From Chryseobacterium indologenes (lineage in GTDB: Bacteria > Bacteroidota > Bacteroidia > Flavobacteriales > Weeksellaceae), in the NCBI RefSeq assembly GCF_018362995.1, contig NZ_CP074372.1, forward strand, positions 4,588,001 to 4,652,000: 64,000 bases of DNA, given 5' to 3'. This document shows, one piece after another, positions 61,848 to 64,000 of the stretch. Made by a program: the position numbers and the translations under genes. The number at the start of each line of letters is the position of its first letter. The stretch's first letter is position 1. The notes below the pieces were generated by a model. That model was not told the DNA's origin and made no database searches. It worked only from the letters and a program-made list of their open reading frames with translations.

Positions 61848-64000
61848 GTGGAAAATTCCAAACAGATCTTTCAGACCAACAGCAAGAAACGCTGGAAAAG
61901 TGTACAGTGGGGAAGCCGTATTTTTATCTTTGTAGGAATATTGCTTTTGCTTGCTTTGGGGCTGATGATGACCCTGGACAGAAGTCCTAAAATTCCTTTT
62001 AAAGAAGATTATAAAGCCGTAATTACTGCCAATAAACCTTATCTTCAGGAAAATAAAATTTCCAAAGAGTATAAAGGTTTCAGAAGCTTTATTTCGGAAA
62101 AAACAATCCATACCAATCTCGACAAAATTCAGAAGGCGAGGGAAGAAAGATATAAAAATCAGAACAGAAACTGGGCTCAGTTTCCTGGGGGAATCCGGTC
62201 TGCATTCTATGTAGCATGGGATCCTCAGTCTCTGATGTCCCTGAAACGAAATATCAGACACGTTAATCTGGTTTTCCCGGAATGGTTTTTCCTTGATCCC
62301 AAAACTGGTGATCTGAAAACCAATGTGGATCCGGAAGGATACAAAGTGATTAAAAGAACAGGAGTTGCCGCAATGCCGATGCTAAGTAACAACTCTAATC
62401 AGGAATTCCATTCAGAAGGATTGGTAAAAGTTCTTAATGATCCTCAGAAAAGAACCCATCTGATCCAAAAAATTACCCAACAGTGTAAAAAATACCATTT
62501 CAAAGGAATCAATATTGACTTTGAGGATATGAACCTGAATTCTGATGAAAACCTGATTGCCTTTATGAAAGAGCTTTCAGAAACTTTCAAAAAGAATCAG
62601 CTGCTGGTGACGATGGATATCATGACGGACAACGATGATTATAACATACCAAGATTAAATCCTTATGTAGATTACTTTGTATTGATGGCTTACGATGAAT
62701 ATTCTGCCGGAAGTGATGCCGGACCGGTTTCTTCTCAAAAATGGATCGAAGAACAGACCGGAAAAATCGTAAAACAAACTTCTCCGCAAAAAATTATTTT
62801 GGGTCTTGGTGCTTATGGCTACGACTGGAGCTCCAATAAAGATGATAATACGTCTGTAACTTATATGCAGGCGATTACCAAAGCCAGTGCCAGTAAAGCG
62901 GTCATTGATTTTAATGATAATACGTTTAATTTAAATTATTCTTATACAGATTCTAAAAACCTCACCCACACCGTATTTTTCAATGATGCGGCTTCTATTT
63001 TCAATACAATGCGTTTCTCCTCAGAATATCCATTGGCAGGAACAGCACTTTGGAGACTGGGAAGTGAAGACAGCAGAGTCTGGAATTTTTATGATAAAGA
63101 CCTTACGTTTGCCGGCCTTTCCAAACTGAATCTGAAAACCCTGGAAAATGTAAAAGGGCAGACCATGGTAGATTATATCGGAGACGGAGAAGTACTGGAT
63201 GTTCTGAATACTCCTCATGACGGAAAAATTGCACTGGAAATTGATCCGAAGGAAAAAATAATTACAGACGAAAACTACATCACTTATCCAAGTTCTTACG
63301 AAGTGAAAAAATATGGAGGCGCTCCCCAAAAAGAACTGGTGCTGACTTTTGATGATGGTCCGGACGAAACGTATACTCCGCAGATATTGGATGTACTTTC
63401 CAAATATCATGTTCCGGCAGCATTCTTTTTGGTAGGATTAAATGCAGAAAAGAATCTTCCGCTTGTTAAACGGATTTACCGTGAAGGACATGAGATCGGA
63501 AACCACACCTTCACCCATGAAAATGTAGCAAAAGTAAGCCCTGAAAGAGCTTTACTGGAACTGAAGCTGACGAGATTACTGATAGAATGTGTAACAGGAC
63601 ACAGTACAATCCTGTTCAGAGCTCCGTACAATGCCGATTCTGAGCCCACAACTTCAGAAGAGATCATTCCGGTAGCATTGGCAAGACAGCAGAACTATCT
63701 TGATATCGGGGAAAATATTGACCCTGAAGACTGGCAGCCGGGAATAAAAGCAGATGAAATTGTAAAACGTGTAATGGCCGGGCTTAAACAAGAGAGAGGA
63801 AATATCATTCTTCTTCACGATGCCGGCGGAGATACCAGAGAAGAAACGGTGAAAGCTTTAAAAATTTTGATCCCTACACTTCAGAAACAAGGCTATCATT
63901 TTACAAACCTGACCAGTATTCTGCATAAAACCAGAAGCGAACTGATGCCTGAAGTTCCGAAAACAAAGTCATACTATATCATGCAGCTCAACCTTGTACT
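61848..64000 (+). CDS. Membrane-anchored GH18-polysaccharide deacetylase fusion (3' end beyond window)
   Basis: Open from a GTG at 61848 to the window end (717 complete codons); a stop at 61833 and no ATG between force GTG as start. One membrane helix near 25-44 (FIFVGILLLLALGLMM). A GH18-like domain (about 110-400) has GINIDFED near 221-227; the last Asp (224) and catalytic Glu (226) of DxxDxDxE are kept. A NodB deacetylase domain (about 490-690) has TFDDGPD with Asp502/503, HEIGNHTFTHE, FRAPYN and IILLHDAGG. In related Bacteroidota proteins a GT2 synthase domain follows; the sequence ending in a Tyr- and Leu-rich stretch could be its start, but is not visible. Likely envelope glycan remodelling. 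Confidence 0.85.
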   Translation, partial: MENSKQIFQTNSKKRWKSVQWGSRIFIFVGILLLLALGLMMTLDRSPKIPFKEDYKAVITANKPYLQENKISKEYKGFRSFISEKTIHTNLDKIQKAREERYKNQNRNWAQFPGGIRSAFYVAWDPQSLMSLKRNIRHVNLVFPEWFFLDPKTGDLKTNVDPEGYKVIKRTGVAAMPMLSNNSNQEFHSEGLVKVLNDPQKRTHLIQKITQQCKKYHFKGINIDFEDMNLNSDENLIAFMKELSETFKKNQLLVTMDIMTDNDDYNIPRLNPYVDYFVLMAYDEYSAGSDAGPVSSQKWIEEQTGKIVKQTSPQKIILGLGAYGYDWSSNKDDNTSVTYMQAITKASASKAVIDFNDNTFNLNYSYTDSKNLTHTVFFNDAASIFNTMRFSSEYPLAGTALWRLGSEDSRVWNFYDKDLTFAGLSKLNLKTLENVKGQTMVDYIGDGEVLDVLNTPHDGKIALEIDPKEKIITDENYITYPSSYEVKKYGGAPQKELVLTFDDGPDETYTPQILDVLSKYHVPAAFFLVGLNAEKNLPLVKRIYREGHEIGNHTFTHENVAKVSPERALLELKLTRLLIECVTGHSTILFRAPYNADSEPTTSEEIIPVALARQQNYLDIGENIDPEDWQPGIKADEIVKRVMAGLKQERGNIILLHDAGGDTREETVKALKILIPTLQKQGYHFTNLTSILHKTRSELMPEVPKTKSYYIMQLNLV

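Noticed and set aside
61839..62261. Minus-strand frame of 140 residues within the GH18-NodB gene
   Set aside because: The plus strand has an open 2.1 kb frame with clear catalytic motifs, so this is a shadow.

Overview
The window looks like the chromosome of a Chryseobacterium-like flavobacterium (Bacteroidota). The support is AT-rich DNA, promoters of the Bacteroidota type (TTTG, about 19 bases, then TAnnTTTG), a type IX secretion sorting domain, a SusC-like TonB-dependent receptor, Bacteroidota-style lipoprotein signals (short hydrophobic stretch ending in S-C) and many exported proteins starting MKK... and ending ...AQ. The assignment rests on reading the sequence; no database search was run.

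Layout. 1-6.2 kb: the 3' end of an OmpA-like gene, then a tightly packed cassette (UbiA-type prenyltransferase, DprE1-like oxidase, DprE2-like reductase, HAD phosphatase) that resembles the mycobacterial route to polyprenyl-phosphate arabinose, then a lipoprotein, a cysteine desulfurase and thioredoxin. 6.2-6.7 kb: four tandem identical tRNA-Asp genes. 7-23.2 kb: a Wzx/Wzy-type capsule or exopolysaccharide locus (4,6-dehydratase, Wza- and Wzc-like export proteins, UDP-GlcNAc epimerase, UDP-GalNAc dehydrogenase, flippase, pyruvyltransferase, three glycosyltransferases, polymerase, beta-helix protein). 23.5 kb: a fifth identical tRNA-Asp, preceded by a fragment of another tRNA-Asp 3' end and the array spacer, so the sugar locus looks inserted in the tRNA array.

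23.7-35.3 kb: a 1722-residue type IX-secreted protein with four near-identical 112-residue repeats, a 0.7 kb gene-poor stretch holding two related short MRK... reading frames, an HxlR regulator, a TonB receptor plus Ca-dependent phosphoinositide phospholipase C operon and a membrane AraC regulator. 35.5-53 kb: mostly envelope and housekeeping genes (L,D-transpeptidase, aspartic protease-PDZ protein, hydrolase, NarL-type two-component pair, TyrS, ECF sigma factor, LipA, AraC/MFS pair, FAD oxidoreductase) with several short dispersed repeats.

53-59.3 kb: a two-component module (LytS-like kinase with TPRs, LytTR regulator) beside a von Willebrand A protein and two SIMPL proteins. Three copies of a 31-bp site, a direct repeat of ACTTGGTGA with a 21-bp period, lie upstream of the three effector genes. 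One copy sits between the kinase and a SIMPL gene, 28 bases from a -7 box on each side. I predict this is one small regulon of the LytTR regulator, and it is the most interesting undescribed-looking system here. 59.3-64 kb: lipocalin, an acidic uncharacterised protein, CinA, and the 5' part of a large membrane-anchored GH18-polysaccharide deacetylase fusion that runs off the window.
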